Shown one piece after another: positions 34,429 through 47,387 of a stretch of DNA of 64,000 nt. The translations under genes were made by a program, and so were the position numbers. The DNA comes from Ophiura sarsii. Taxonomy: Eukaryota; Echinodermata; Ophiuroidea; Amphilepidida; Ophiuridae. The notes below the pieces were generated by a model. The model saw nothing but the letters and a program-made list of their open reading frames with translations. It ran no database searches and was not told where the DNA came from. Position 1 is the stretch's first letter; the number at the start of each line of letters is the position of its first letter. The DNA lies in NCBI GenBank assembly GCA_035610835.1, contig CM069448.1, forward strand, positions 9,115,607 through 9,179,606, given 5' to 3'.

Positions 34429-36300
34429 GATGATTTATGTGGCAGAACTCTGCTGTGCAAACCCCTGCACAGTAGGACACTGATAGAACTTAGAAGTTTT
34501 GATTCAAGCAACACTGATCAAGATAAACAATCATCTACTAAACACACACACTCACACCAAGTTGGGATATAATTAATCAGGTTATTTACGATGTCAAATT
34601 TATACTATATCACTCTGAAGCTGTACTATTTTATTAGTGAAATGTGTGGAACTTTGGACTGGCTGTGTATGTGCTGTTAGTGTCTATAGGTTATGATTTA
34701 TCATGTTTGATGATTAATCTTACTTGAAAATGTAGCACGTGTTCCCTCGGCCTGAAAGGGCCGATTCGCATTGTTCAGGTGTACGTTTCCACTTTTCCCC
34801 AACAAAAGGGGTTTGTGGTTTTTCGTAGCTCGCGCTCAGCTATTCACGTGGCTCATGATATTTCCATGATTGTTCGTATAAATTTGATTAAAGTGTCCAA
34901 TTCAATGGCGTGTATATTGTACCATGATGTTATGATTATGATAACAGATTTCGTGAAGGATAACTATGTGAATTATTAGTAATTATGATAATTTAATAAT
35001 AGCGTTTAGTATGACTTATAGCACGAGGCAGCGTAGCTGCCGAGTGCTATAAGGAATTAATAGCACTCATCGACAGTGACCATTTTAGTGCATAACAAAC
35101 TTAATGTCTCATATTTGTATACAATTGCACACACTACTATCCTCTTCATAGGTCACATAACAGTCAACACAACGTACCGAGTATGCCTGTGTAACACCAC
35201 GCGTTGTCTACGGGGTGTATCGCGTTCACAACAAGCTCTTTTAAAATAGCAATCATTGGTCAGTACTGAATACCTTCAATGCCTTCCCAAGACCAATGAT
35301 GAGCTTATTATCTTATCTTTCTAAAGATGTATTTTTTAATAGTGAAATTAGTAATTCAAGCTCTGCCCTTCTTGCTTTGTTTTTTGAATCATTTTCAAAT
35401 GAAAAGCACAGTGCGAATACGACTGAGCAAACGAAACCATACTCTGAAAATACATCTCTTTCTTTCATTTCGTAGACACCCTATATATTTCCCCATTTTA
35501 ATCTTCCCAGTACCATTTGAAAGGTCTTGCCCTTGTCATTCTAAATAGCTAGGTCATTATTTACTGCAATCTATAAATACCCTTGCCATTCCATCTTGAA
35601 AACAAATTGATAAACTGACCTGGTTAACTAGAGTTAGCCCGGTTAGTACACCATACAGCCACACACAGTTATTATACACAGTCACGTGGTCGTATAATCT
35701 AGTTCAGCGCTACATTACAGCGTGGGTTATATGAGTTCAGTTGGGGGTCGCTATAATAATATGTGTGTGTAATAAGTTTGTATTGATCATGATTTATATG
35801 GCAGAGCTCTACCCTACACACCAGATACACACCACTTTCACAGTAGGACACCTCTCACTCACCCAGACTTAGACAATCATCTACTAGCACACACACCAAG
35901 TTGGGTAATAATTACAGTGCTGTAATTAATCAGGTTATTTACGATGTCAAATTTACAGCATTCTGAAGCTGTACAATAAGTGAAATTTGTGGAATTCTGG
36001 ATTGGCTGTGTATGTGCTATAAAGAATTAATAGCACTCATCGACAGTGACTATTTTAGTGATGATTTATATAACAGAGCTATACCCTACACACCAGATAC
36101 ACACCACTTTCACAGTAGGACACCTCTCACTCACCCAGACTTAGACAATCATCTACTATTAAACACACACACACACCAAGTTGGGTAATAATTACAGTGC
36201 TGCAATTAATCAGGTTATTTACGATGTCAAATTTACAGCATTCTGAAGCTGTACAATAAGTGAAATTTGTGGAATTCTGGATTGGCTGTGTATGTGCTAT
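34429..36300 (+). repeat. About 275-bp repeat, three copies (one diverged, two tandem)
   Basis: gatgatttat...gcagagct to ttggctgtgtatgtgctat occurs at about 34429-34680, 35786-36060 and 36061-36300. The last two are nearly identical and adjacent (period 275). gcagcgtagctgccgagtgc, a palindromic word, marks unit edges. Confidence 0.7.
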
Positions 36301-36394
36301 TATCGTATGAACATGATTATATGGATAGTATCCATATAGATAGTATGAATGTAGTTCAAAACTTAATGCTTATATACATGTCTGTGAAGAATAC

Positions 36395-36482
36395 TGCCAT
36401 TCTGTCATTGTGTTGTTCTGGAATGTCAATGGACAGATGGATAAGTTCACAAAGTTACTGATAGACCATTTACAAAACGAAA
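36395..36482 (+). mobile_element. LINE endonuclease N-terminal fragment
   Basis: The plus strand reads SVIVLFWNVNGQMDKFTKLL. The WNVNG motif near the start is the signature of APE-type LINE endonucleases. It ends exactly where copy B begins. Confidence 0.5.
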
Positions 36483-36618
36483 TATGTAACACATCGCATC
36501 GAAACGGGTTGAACCTTTATTTGCAGAAAAGAACAAAAGAAGATGAGAAATATAGAGAAAATAAAAGAAATTCATCAAAATATGAGTCTTTTATGTTCAT
36601 TTTCATTTAAAAGCTTAA

Positions 36619-36908
36619 AGGGGCATTGAGAGATTGCCGAGAAAAATGAAATTTGGAATAAATGAATTGTTTCAATAGATAATGTACGTAAGAACCTTAA
36701 AGTGCAATGATTTATGGGGAAACAGTTGAATAATGGCGCTAGATTTAAATTTGGTTGAAGCAAGTTATGTGGTGAGTGATGCTGATAGTTTCGATGTGAT
36801 CACATCGAAATGACCAAATTGTGAAATTTTACATGATAGAAGGCGAATTAAGGTAAACGGTTTCAGAATATTGAGGGCGCACTCCCATACGTATCTCTCA
36901 ATGCCCCT
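36619..36908. mobile_element. TTAA-flanked MITE, copy B of 4336-4624
   Basis: TTAA 36615-36618 and 36909-36912; same termini and interior as the copy A insert, with a few base changes. Confidence 0.75.
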
Positions 36909-37340
36909 TTAAGTTACACTAGGTTTGTAACATGAAATTAAGATATGCATTTCCCCTTTTGGAGACAACTGGTCTGTTTTGATGTGATGGGTCACATAAT
37001 TATGTCACTGTATATATGGTATGATTGATTGGGGGGCGGTGGGGGGGTTCATGTGGTCGATCGATTATAATGTTGGCTCATCATCCCCACTCCATGACTA
37101 TCCCCTTGCTTCCACCGCCTCGGAGTGCATTCCGTTACAGGAGCTCAGCCTCCCTCCTCACTTTCTGGGATAATCTCTTTTTTCATTTTCAAAAATATTG
37201 AATTTCTAATACTGACATTTTATTAATGGTATACAGCCTGATATTATGCATCAACTAACAGTCACTTTCAAAGTGTTTTTTCTATAGAACTCAGAAGGGG
37301 TCTAAACCTCTTTTGATGCTGCTGTAATATGCCGGGGGTT

Positions 37341-38352
37341 TGGTTTACTAGGGTCATGTGTTTTAAGCTCGCCTCCTTTCGCGTTACACATGGATTTTGG
37401 CTTTCGCGACATGATTTTAACTTTACACATTTATATTTGCTTGTATACCCCCTGAGGTAGTAAAAGTATACATTTTCTGAAGGGAAATTGCATGAGGAAA
37501 CCAAATATGCCATTAAAATTATAGTACGACCAAGACCATATATTTTTTATACCTACCCCTATCATTATTTTTTTTACATATTTGAATTCCTCATGAAATT
37601 ACCCATTAGGTGATATATATTTGTCAAAGTTACTACGTCGGTATGGTAATTATACCGGCTAGTGAATATCTCAAATTTTTATTTTATATATTTTTAGAAT
37701 TTTCAGAAATATTTGTTTAAGGATGAACCCTTCCCTGATGATATAAACTGCATTTCTGAATTCCTCTAGTTACAAGCTTTCCAAAAATGTATACTTTTGC
37801 TATCATAGGTTGAAAACTTTTTCTGTTATAGTCATTTTTATAAATCCGGTAAATTGAGGCTGATTATTTATGTTTACTGTGTAGCGAATAGGAAGAAAGC
37901 TGATGATCATTGTCTTATCCATAATTAATTAGTTGTTAATAATAGTTGACAAGTCTGTTGAACCACATACTTAAAGACTACTAAATATCCTTTGAAATGA
38001 GACCAAAATTGACGGTGTTTTTAACATTAGGGGACGACTAGTTATTGTAAAAAGAACAAAGCATGGGATTATCCCCATTGAGTTTGTACAGGCGGCACCC
38101 CTTCCAGCGGCACCGGCACCCCTTCCAGCACCACCCCTGGTCCTCAAACATCAAACAGCTGTATCTCTGTTTAGCTATGCCAATGCCATTTGTCAGGTAG
38201 ATAGCTTGTTATAGGGTTTTAAAATGATACCAAATTTGTTGAGATCGGCTTTTGTGGTTTTAAAAATATTTGAGGAAAATGACAGCATGAAGCTAAAAAA
38301 TGTAACGGCACCACCCTATTGGGAGGCGAGTTCATAACGCGTGACCCTATAC
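37341..38352. mobile_element. Copy-B-only insertion, about 1 kb, imperfect inverted ends
   Basis: Copy A reads ccggggttacctagc through this point. The ends tagggtcatgtgttttaagc and the inverse of gcgttatgaactcgcctccc-like sequence agree imperfectly. The interior belongs to the old repeat family seen at 8700-9840 and 31195-31350. Precise edges uncertain. Confidence 0.55.
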
Positions 38353-38872
38353 ACCTAGCAACAAAAGTCCCTGACCATGCTGACCAGGTGCTTTGAGGTT
38401 GGCTAATTCAAAATAGATAATCGGTACCAAAAATCTGAAATATACATTAATGAGCAAATTTCTTCTCCGCAGTTTGATACCTCATTCAACAAAAACGAAT
38501 GGATACTTTTAACGTTATGGCGATTTCAATGACCGCGCATGCAACAGAAAAGTTGCACTATAGGTATAGGAAATCATTGATTTGTGTGTGATTATACTGT
38601 CATACAGTGCTATCTGGATTAATAGGTCTGGAGTGAGCTGTGAAGAATGAAAGTCTTTGCTATCTTTACGTAATCACACACAATCAACTATAATAAATGC
38701 AATTTCAAATGTGTGTTAAATATCTTCTTCCCGTCTATGTCACCATATATAGACCTACAATTTAAGCACAAGAAGAATTATATACGTCTAGCCCGGACGT
38801 ATAGTTACTATCTACCGAAGATAGTCAACACAATGCCTGCAAGGACTAGGCCTATTACTAATACTAGTAATA

Positions 38873-39338
38873 AACTGCTCACAAAAAGTATCGTAACACT
38901 TAGAAATGATCCAATATATAACGGCTCGAAAATATATGCATTGATCGAAGCAAATAACCAAGTGCATACTTTTGTTCTGCGTATTTTGACACCTCAATCG
39001 TTGAGATACGATGTTGCGGAGCGGAGTTATTGTCATTTCAATGATCGTGGGTGCAGTTTCCAAGGTGACACTCATCCCTATTGAAAATCACGAATCTGAT
39101 CATTCTAAACAGTAATGCAAACCTCTTTCTATAGGGTGATTGCCACTTTTGAAACTGGACCCACGACCATTGAAATGACAATAACTCCGCTCTGCAACAT
39201 CGTATCTCATCGATCGAGGTGTCAAAATACGCAGAACAAAATTATGCACTTGGTTATTTGCTTCGATTAATGCATACCCTTTCGAGCCGTTATATATTGG
39301 ATCATTTCTAAGTGTTACGATACTTTTTGTGAGCAGTT
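38873..39338. mobile_element. Copy-B-only foldback MITE, 466 bp, TA target duplication
   Basis: AACTGCTCACAAAAAGTATC and its inverse are flanked by TA (38871-38872, 39339-39340). Arms of about 210 bases. Two look-alike frames on opposite strands are products of the palindrome, not genes. Confidence 0.8.
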
Positions 39339-39839
39339 TAGTCCTTGTGCTATCTCTGGCATTGTGTTGATTATTTATTAGTATTATTATAAATATGTGA
39401 CATGAGCCATCTATCATTGCATGATATAAGATCAAGGCTTGCCAAAAATCATATTGCACTTTACTGCCGTTGTGTTTTCAAGTGTGTGGTGTTGTTTGGG
39501 TCCATTGCTTTGGATTGAACCCGGGGATTGAATCAATTGCAGTCTTTGAATTTGAGTGAATTAATTTTGTAACGTATAAACTAACTGCTTTACGCTTGAC
39601 CATCCACGAATCACGCCGATTGCGTGTTGAAAGGTCAAGGCTAATGGCGGGGTTTGTGGGGCTTCCTACATGTAAGGATATTATTATTATTATACTTGTA
39701 CGGCCTATACATTTGTGCAGGTATATTAATTAACAGCCGATATTTTAATATCACCATAAAACTTGAAAGGTATCGATATAGTGGACCCCTGGAGTGGACC
39801 TATGAATTAATGATGACTAAATATAGCGGATCGAAATTT

Positions 39840-40268
39840 TTTTCAATTGATTTAAAATTTAAAGGAAACGCTGCACAACAACAAGCGTATAACACTAGCA
39901 GACGACAAGCAGCTGATTCGTCAGCTGATTCTGATGACGTGAAAGTAAACCAAAGGACAGACGGTATGGCAAGCTAATGTCAGATCTTGTGCAGCAGGGG
40001 CTGCTGCTGTGTTTTCGCTATGCTGCATGAATTAAAAAACCGGTTCTTACTGGAATCCGCGTCTAACATTGAATGCTGTAACTACTTCTGCTAGTGAAAT
40101 CTGCTTTTTTACCAAAGGAAAAAACGGATTTTTGTGTTTCAACACCGTATAGGTAGATTACAAAACGTACATTGCATAGTGACACCGATTAGCATTACAC
40201 AGTTATCTGTATTTGTCTCCTGCACCCGTGCTGCTGGAAGCTTTTGGATATCATCGCAGTGAATACAG
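39840..40268 (+). other. Candidate upstream 5' exon ending at a splice donor
   Basis: GAATACAG|GTAGGT at 40268/40269 is a good donor, and copy A has the stronger CAG|GTACGT at the matching place (8076/8077). This stretch is among the best conserved between copies A and B. The nearest good acceptor before the transporter ATG is at 46971. I infer a noncoding 5' exon spliced over about 6.7 kb. The 5' end is not defined by the sequence. Confidence 0.3.
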
Positions 40269-40442
40269 GTAGGTTATTCATTTAGAGAAAAGTTATATTG
40301 AACATAATGATTTAGAAAATTCTAAAATAGGCCTATGTTACTTTTGATGAATATTAAAATGATTGCAAATCAACTCATTAAAACAGTACTGTTTGAGTTG
40401 CAGTGTATATTTATTGTCTGGAATTTGGGTAGTTCTATCATA

Positions 40443-40570
40443 TTCAATTCAATTCAATTCAATATTTATTTTCCATCATATCAACAAAGACAAAATACAA
40501 TGACAGTTTAACAAATAATATGATGGAGGAGAAACAACTAAAAGCAAAAGCCTGACGTTGTTGCACCCCG
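40443..40570 (-). mobile_element. Retroposon tail insertion with (ATTCA)n end
   Basis: attcaattcaattcaattca then atatttattttccatcata; a second copy is at 42756-42870. Absent from copy A at the matching place (near 8240). It looks like a short LINE or SINE 3' end with a microsatellite tail. Confidence 0.6.
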
Positions 40571-40942
40571 TTATTGCTTTTGGAGAAAGGGGCTACCACC
40601 ACATAATGTAGAGTACACTATACGTATCTCATCAACATGATCAATGCAATTCATTCGCCGAGGTCGCGTAATTTATAGAAGATGTTTTAACCATCAGAAT
40701 TGAAGATATGGACACATGTCATATCTTCAATCCTGATGGTTCTGATGATGAGTGAAGCTAAATGATTGATAATTGTCTGGAATTTGGGTAGTTCTATATG
40801 GGTCTTTATATATAATTTGTATTTGTATTCTAGCTTTGAGAAGGGAGCTAAATACCACCACAGTTGTGGAGTAACTTCTACTGTATAGACTGAAATGTTT
40901 CTCATTAAATGCAATTTTCATTCGCCGAGGTTGCGTTAACTA

Positions 40943-41395
40943 CACTCGTCCAAAGAAGTTCCTTGCCACTTAAAGTCCAAATATTTCAAATTAATATTTA
41001 ATAGAATATATATAATTGTATATCAAAATAAGCAGAAAGTAATCCTCTAACAGCTTTAACATGGAATTTAGACATGATCACTCATGCATGGCAGATTCAC
41101 TTGACCGTGGCAAGGTCTGTGGAAGAAGATTGCAAAAATGTGGATAATCCCTCCACTCCATTCAAATGATAATGTGAATGATTGAACACAATATGAACCT
41201 TACCATTGCTTAATGAATGTGCTCAGCTATGCATGAATGCGTACATCTTTAATTTCATACATCAGACATGATAGAGAATTATTGTCTGCTTATTTTGACA
41301 TGCAATTGTTTAATTTATATTAAATATTTATGTGAAATATTTGAACTTCAATATTTGAACTTCAATGAGTGGCAAGAAACTTCTTTGGACGAGTG
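40943..41395. mobile_element. Copy-B-only MITE, 453 bp, TA target duplication
   Basis: CACTCGTCCAAAGAAGTTCC (28-base arms, one mismatch) and inverse, with TA at 40941-40942 and 41396-41397. Copy A shows the empty site gttaactatttac (8594-8606). Tc1/mariner-type by its TA. Confidence 0.85.
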
Positions 41396-42755
41396 TATTT
41401 ACTATACAATACAGAAGACATCTTCTTGCTGAGTTTTCAATGCGATTGCGATGCAGAGCGAAATATAACTTAAAACCAACGGCAGTTGCTACTCCGAGTT
41501 TCACGCTCGTGCGATCATCCTATCCCAATCATCATGTTACTGTGCATATTAGTTCCTCATGCAATTTACCCATCAGTAGGCCTAATGGTTGTCAAGGGTA
41601 ACTTGTTGAAATATACTATATCGGGAAGTGAATGAGCACAAATGTTTGCATTCCATATTTATTAGAGTTTACACATATATATTTTTGGCTATTCACCCTA
41701 TCCTAAATTTAAACGGCATTTTTAAATTCCCCTATTTGAGAGCTTTCCAAAAATGTATAATTTAGCTATCATCGGTTGAATATTTGTTGTTGTTATAGTC
41801 ATGTATTTTATAATAACTCATGCATTCAGGGCAGATTCACTGTGTAGCGAATAGGCAGATAGCCAAGGAGAATGCAATCGATTCGTGATTACAATTGTTA
41901 CGTAATAGTTGACATGTTTGTTGAAACCATGGATGAAACCATAGATCCTTGAGAAGGATCTACTATGTTGAAACAGAAACTTATAGATTATAAAACAAGG
42001 CATAAAATGAGAGCAAAATCATGTTTGTACCATAGAGATGAGGAGCTATTATATTAATTGAACGTATAATTGGGACAGTTTCTATATTCCTCATAGAGAT
42101 TGTACACAGCGCCATGCCGCCACCACTGCCACCGCCTCTGGCACCACTGACTTTCGAAATATAATCAATCATATCTCAGCCAAACAGTTATAGAAATACC
42201 TGATTTATTCACACAATATAGCTAGATAAATAGGCTTTCAAATGACACCTAAACCATGATAGCCCTACCACATTTAGGGATGATTCGTCACCAAAAATGC
42301 AACGCCGCCACCCTTTTTGGGTGGTCAGTTCAAAACACATGGCTTTAAAACCATCGTAATTGAAGATAGCGGTGCAGTGAAGCGAAACGATTGATGTAAC
42401 GTCCAGGCGACGTGATATAAAATAACAAGACAACGGTGTGTTTATACCTGACAGGCCCTTAATTGTTACATCATCAGCGCATAGTAATAAAAATACGATT
42501 TTCGTTTACTTTGGCCCTACACACTTAAAAATGTGGGTAAAAATAACCTCTTTTAAGGGTCAATATTCACCAACTGAAAAGGGATAAGTATCCTTTTTGT
42601 GACATATGACCAAGAAAATGACTCAAAAAGCGTAAACAATGTCTAAAAAACGGAGTTACATTAAGAGAGTTATACAGGGGTTAATTTTAACTACATATTT
42701 TTAAGTGTGTAGCTATTATTTTCTTATTCTGGTAAAAAAGTACGTCAACAGCGTT

Positions 42756-42870
42756 TCAATTCAATTCAATATTTATTTTCCATCATCAACATAGACAAAA
42801 TACAATGACAATTTAACGAGTAATATGATGGAGAATGAGCAACTATAAAGCAAGAGCCTGGCATTGCAAA
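42756..42870 (-). mobile_element. Second retroposon tail of the 40443 family
   Basis: tttcaattcaattcaatatt followed by the same 100-base body as 40443-40570. Confidence 0.6.
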
Positions 42871-42926
42871 CACTACAAACTAATACAGTTGAATAGACAG
42901 AATACAATTACAAAAATATAAGTTAA

Positions 42927-43299
42927 AGGCATATTATGTGATCTTTTCCAGAGAGCGCCCTCTATTCATTATTTTTTTTAGAAAGTAGATTTTCTTGCAG
43001 ATTTACATTTCCGATCATAAATCATACATACATTCCAAGTTACAGAGCAATACGATTCCTAATTACCTCAAAATCATGGTTTTAGAGTGAATTTAGAGTG
43101 AAAAATATAAACTGTCGGGATTCCGACAGTTTATTTTCACTCTAAAACCATGATTTTGAAGTAATTAAGAATCGTATCGCCCTGTAACTTGGAATGTATG
43201 CATGATTTATGATCAGAAATGTAAATCTGCAAGAAAATCTGCTTTCTATTTTTTTTTCGATGTTGAGGGCGTTCCCTGGAAAGATCACATAATATACCT
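42927..43299. mobile_element. TTAA-flanked foldback MITE, 373 bp
   Basis: TTAA 42923-42926 and 43300-43303; ends AGGCATATTATGTGATC and AGGTATATTATGTGATC (inverted). The arms match almost to the centre (cgggattccgac at about 43115). Confidence 0.85.
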
Positions 43300-43303
43300 T
43301 TAA

Positions 43304-44600
43304 CATAAAAGACAGCAGATAAAAGGGTAACCAAGCAATGCATATTCATGATATCCCAATTGTGAACAGCAACATGTTATTTTTGGTTTGATTATTAAGT
43401 ATAAGTAGAATAATGTTGGTTGTTGTATAAGTCAAGGCTGTCTCGAACAACTATTATATTTAAAAACATACAATATTAGGCCCTATAGTTTTTAACTATT
43501 TCCTGAAACGTCATGTTAAAAGATATTAAATGGTAGGCATAGGTAGTAAGTATTGAAACTTTTAGAACAGTGACATCAGTAATGTTTATATAGATGAGGT
43601 GACCGTTGTTTACATTTAGAACGCCCTCTGTTGATTTGAGACAAAACACACCGGGCAAGAGTTCATATAGTTTACATAGGCCAGATCAGGTTTTCTAACT
43701 AGATTGTGGTGTCACAGCAAATTGTTATCAAAACTGTCTTTAAACTTGCTTAGGAATGCTATAAGCTATCGCATTTCACAAAAAAAAAAAAAAAAAGAGT
43801 TTTACAATTCATTAGAAAGAAATTTCATGTTGTCTTCATTAACTTTACTGTATATTCTGCCTGGAGGGAATCAACAGAGGGTGTCCCATTTGTAAATACA
43901 TGACGTCACCGGTCACACCATCTATACAGGATTCCCTTTATAAATAGAAAACACCACATAATATTTGTATTCAGCGATCCATGCGTAAATTCCGGTGGGG
44001 GGTATATTCCCCAATATTTGACTATCGGCCTATGTAATTATCCCCCCCCCCCCCCCATGTTATGCATATGTGTAGTTATAAAATACTAATTAATGTCATT
44101 GTTAATGTATTGGGAGTGTATCTTAATTTTCCTGAAAATTATTCACCAAATTGCACGATTCCAGTTTAAAAAATGTTAAACAAATCAGCTTGGGGGGGGG
44201 GGGGAGCTCAGATACCCTCATGCTCACGCGCTAGCCAATCACCCCCCCCCCCCCCCCCCCCATGCCAATAACACATTTACGCCACTGCAGCGATTCGTGA
44301 ACGAATATTTGACTTTTTCGAATAAACAAGACTAGTAACTTTGATTCTGAAATAGGTTTCTAAAATTGATTAATCGATTGTTCCATCCCAAAAGTCCCAA
44401 AAAGGTCCCCAATAAGGCCGTTTGCAGCGGAGACAAATTGTGTTTTTACGCTTTATTGTTGAAAAAATGTCGACATTAAGTCAAGGTCCACTTTTGACAA
44501 AATCCGCCCACCAGTAAAATCCTGGTTAACGTACCTGGTTTCCATCTACCAAATTGATTTGCCGTTGAAATGGGCTATTCCAGATAATAATGACCGCCCC
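43304..44600. other. No gene; homopolymer-rich
   Basis: Contains an A-run at 43780-43796, C-runs near 44042 and 44243 and a G-run near 44192. Part of the copy-B-only region. Confidence 0.5.
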
Positions 44601-44601
44601 C

Positions 44602-44850
44602 CCCCCTTATAGAGGACATCGGAATTCCAGACTTTTGTCCCCACCAATTTTTCAATGGAATTCCATACCTTTTTGGCACATGTTCTTGGAATTCCAGGAA
44701 TTCCAGACTTTTTCACAATTTAGACCCCCCCCCCCCTATTGAGGACATCGTAATTAATTCCAGACTTTTTCCCCACCAATTCCATACTTTTTTTGAAGTT
44801 TGATCTGGAATTCCATATACTTTTCATAGAGGAAGTCATGGAATTCCGGA
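44602..44850 (+). repeat. About 125-bp tandem repeat, two units, ggaattccaga-rich
   Basis: attccagactttt-ccccaccaat-ttccat-ctttttt occurs twice, each unit preceded by ccccccccc-tat-gaggacatcg. Confidence 0.65.
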
Positions 44851-44965
44851 CTAAAAAAAATATTAGGGCCTAGCCATATGTCAGATAAGCCTATACCGTT
44901 ATACGGATTTGCTATGGAGTTTTGTAGAGAGAAGAATTCGTGTGTGTGGGGGTGTATCGGACGGT

Positions 44966-45230
44966 GGGTGTGGTGTATGGGACGGGTGTGGTGTATGGGA
45001 CGGGTGTGGTGTATGGGACGGGTGTGGTGTATGGGACGGGTGTGGTGTATGGGACGGGTGTGGTGTATGGGACGGGTGTGGTGTATGGGACGGGTGTGGT
45101 GTATGGGACGGGTGTGGTGTATGGGACGGGTGTGGTGTATGGGACGGGTGTGGTGTATGGGACGGGTGTGGTGTATGGGACGGGTGTGGTGTATGGGACG
45201 GGTGTGGTGTATGGGACGGGTGTGGTGTAT
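44966..45230 (+). repeat. 18-bp minisatellite, about 14.7 units
   Basis: Perfect repeats of gggtgtggtgtatgggac. Because 18 is divisible by 3, three plus-strand frames and one minus-strand frame stay open throughout and give artefactual repeat proteins. Closely spaced GGG runs could form G-quadruplexes (inference). Confidence 0.97.
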
Positions 45231-45315
45231 AGGCAGTTGTCTGTCTATCTGTCAAGTGGTCATTGTATTTAAACATGTTAAAGACCTACTCATTCCCCGC
45301 TCATTCCACCAGTGG

Positions 45316-46970
45316 CTTTAGGGAGCACACAACGAACTCGGTTTTGCGCGGCACTTCCGGCAAAACTTGAGTACGACAATACGGTAGTTCCTTTTGACGG
45401 AATGAACGGGCAAAATCGGCATGAAATTAAACGGGTAGTGATTATAGTGATATCAAATTTATGTTTTATGGATTATCTTACCTATGTTTTTAATGATTAA
45501 GAAAAAAACCCCATCAATTTAAGTTGAACTATTATTTTACCGGCCGATTTACACACACGGTTAATGCCGGGATGAGAGCCGAATAACATGCCACAAAATC
45601 ACTAGGTCCCGTTATATCGGCTGATATCAAAAAATCTTGACGGTATGGTTGACTTTCAGATAATTCAATATATTGAATTATACAGAATAATATAAAACAT
45701 ATCCAAATTTGATTGATGTCATCGCTAGCACTCTGGATTTAGAGCGATTTGAATTCACAGTATGTAAAGTAATGGGATGGGGGACGACTTAATGATGTGC
45801 TCCCTTCCCTAATAATATAGCCAATCTGCTAATCTGACACATTTGAGCAATAGAGGGCGCTGCAATACCAAATGTTTTAACCAGACGATGGCGGCCACGC
45901 GTCTCGGACGACCCATGGCAACGGAAGTGCAGCATTTTGAAATATTTTTAACAGTCATCGCCCGGTTAACGAAGAAGATAATTTTAAAAATATCACTTAC
46001 AATGGAGTTGGTTAGCCTATGATGAATTTTTCAAAATGATGAGATTAACATTCGCGATTACGTGTTATTCCAATACAAATTCAAAATTTAGGTTTCGCGT
46101 GGCCACCGTCGTCTGGTTTTAACAGGTATTGATATCCATGTTCAGTAGACTCCGATTCCTTTCAAAAATGTGGTTAAATGTATTTTCAAATATTGTTCGT
46201 ATAAATCAGTTGATATAACAAAGATAAACGATAAGAAACGTAAAAATTTAATTTTGACGATGCCCTTTCTTTATTAATTTAACACCATAGATTCTGTATT
46301 TTGTAAATAATGTCTAGTAAGATTCACAGTCAGTTTGTCCACCATTTAGTAGATGCCTAAGGCTTTATTTAATACACACTTTAATGGAGGCATTTTTTAT
46401 GACTCCTTTACCTTTTTTTAAAAAAAATCCACCAAAGAACAAACAAACAAAGCATGTCGGTATTATCGAAAACAATAGTTTCTTCGGTCTGTGTCTGTGC
46501 TCGCAATTGGAAAAATGGTTGAACATTTTTTATTTGCTCCACAAACAAAATTGTTGGAGGGTTTCCAAATACATAATTGCATCCATGGTGTAAAACTGAA
46601 GAAGAAGAAAATGTTCGAGCGATTTAGAATAGAGATATGTAGAATAACATTAGGGAGGTGACATTTGCGAATGCAACTTGGTCCTCATATGTTGGTGAAT
46701 CCTTAAACTAGAACGCACACAATTTCCAGTGTACAATGACACAAACAATATATGGTTGTGCAACTTACAAGTGATTCTCATGTATCCGGTTTCAAGAGAT
46801 AGGATGTCTCATTTTGACGGCCGATTCAAAGCATCGTTTGTTTTCCATTGTTTCAATGTTAAATTCCCAGGGTCCATTACCTTGACCAGTAGTGTTGACT
46901 TGATCCCTAATAGCTGAATAACTCATTGAACTATTGTTCTAAGTTACTTCCTGTTTTCCATCCGATACAG
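45316..46970. other. Upstream flank of the transporter exon, shared with copy A
   Basis: Aligns with 10066-10215, 11006-11792 and 12749-13970. It holds the three empty sites described for copy A. No supported coding sequence. Confidence 0.6.
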
Positions 46971-47230
46971 GCAGGCTGCGCCGACGCTTCTACCCCCGCG
47001 TCTACCAGGGTAACAATACTAGCAGATGAGCTAGTTAGTATAATAGTGTGTTCTCTACCACCAGTAACCACGGAATCCTACGGTGTTATACATGGCCTTA
47101 TCCTCGATACCGCCTTGACGTAGCGTTGGTCACCAAACGTCACGCTTCGCGCGCAAAGAACCGACGACAATAAACCAACCAACGACAACGACACGGCGGC
47201 TTCAGTGCAGCAGAGCAGTAACTACCAAAA
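46971..47230 (+). promoter_or_regulatory. Probable 5' UTR portion of the first coding exon, with two short uORFs
   Basis: A strong acceptor (pyrimidine-rich tract then CCGATACAG, ending 46970) opens this stretch, which runs without interruption to the start ATG. It holds two short upstream frames: ATG AGC TAG at 47026-47034 and a nine-codon frame at 47092-47118. If transcribed as inferred, they could lower initiation at the main start. The same arrangement is present in copy A (13971-14233). Confidence 0.5.
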
Positions 47231-47387
47231 ATGAGGTTTATTGACTGGCGTGGCCGACACTTCGGTTGGCTGGTGACGGGTGCCATGTTCAGCCAATTCT
47301 TTTTCGGTTTTGGTATCATGGCTTCATACGTGATGTTGTACGTTGAGCTGGAGAAGGAATTTGTAACAGCATCTGCCTCTGCATTAG
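47231..47387 (+). CDS. Transporter coding exon 1 (residues 1-53, phase 1 end)
   Basis: This exon opens at ATG 47231 (A at -3) and ends before GTATGA at 47388. It encodes the N-terminus and TM1 up to the first base of Gly53. It is the only exon whose sequence is repeated elsewhere in the window; copy A differs by one synonymous change in the Phe44 codon. Reading past the donor gives a spurious 108-residue frame that continues into the intron. Confidence 0.92.

Noticed and set aside
38713..39459. Two similar frames of about 120 residues on opposite strands
   Set aside because: They are the two arms of the foldback MITE at 38873-39338 read in mirror.
44878..45321. 147-residue frame with a WCMGRV repeat and its mirror frames
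   Set aside because: Product of an 18-bp perfect minisatellite; open in three plus-strand frames and one minus-strand frame, with no signal outside the repeat.
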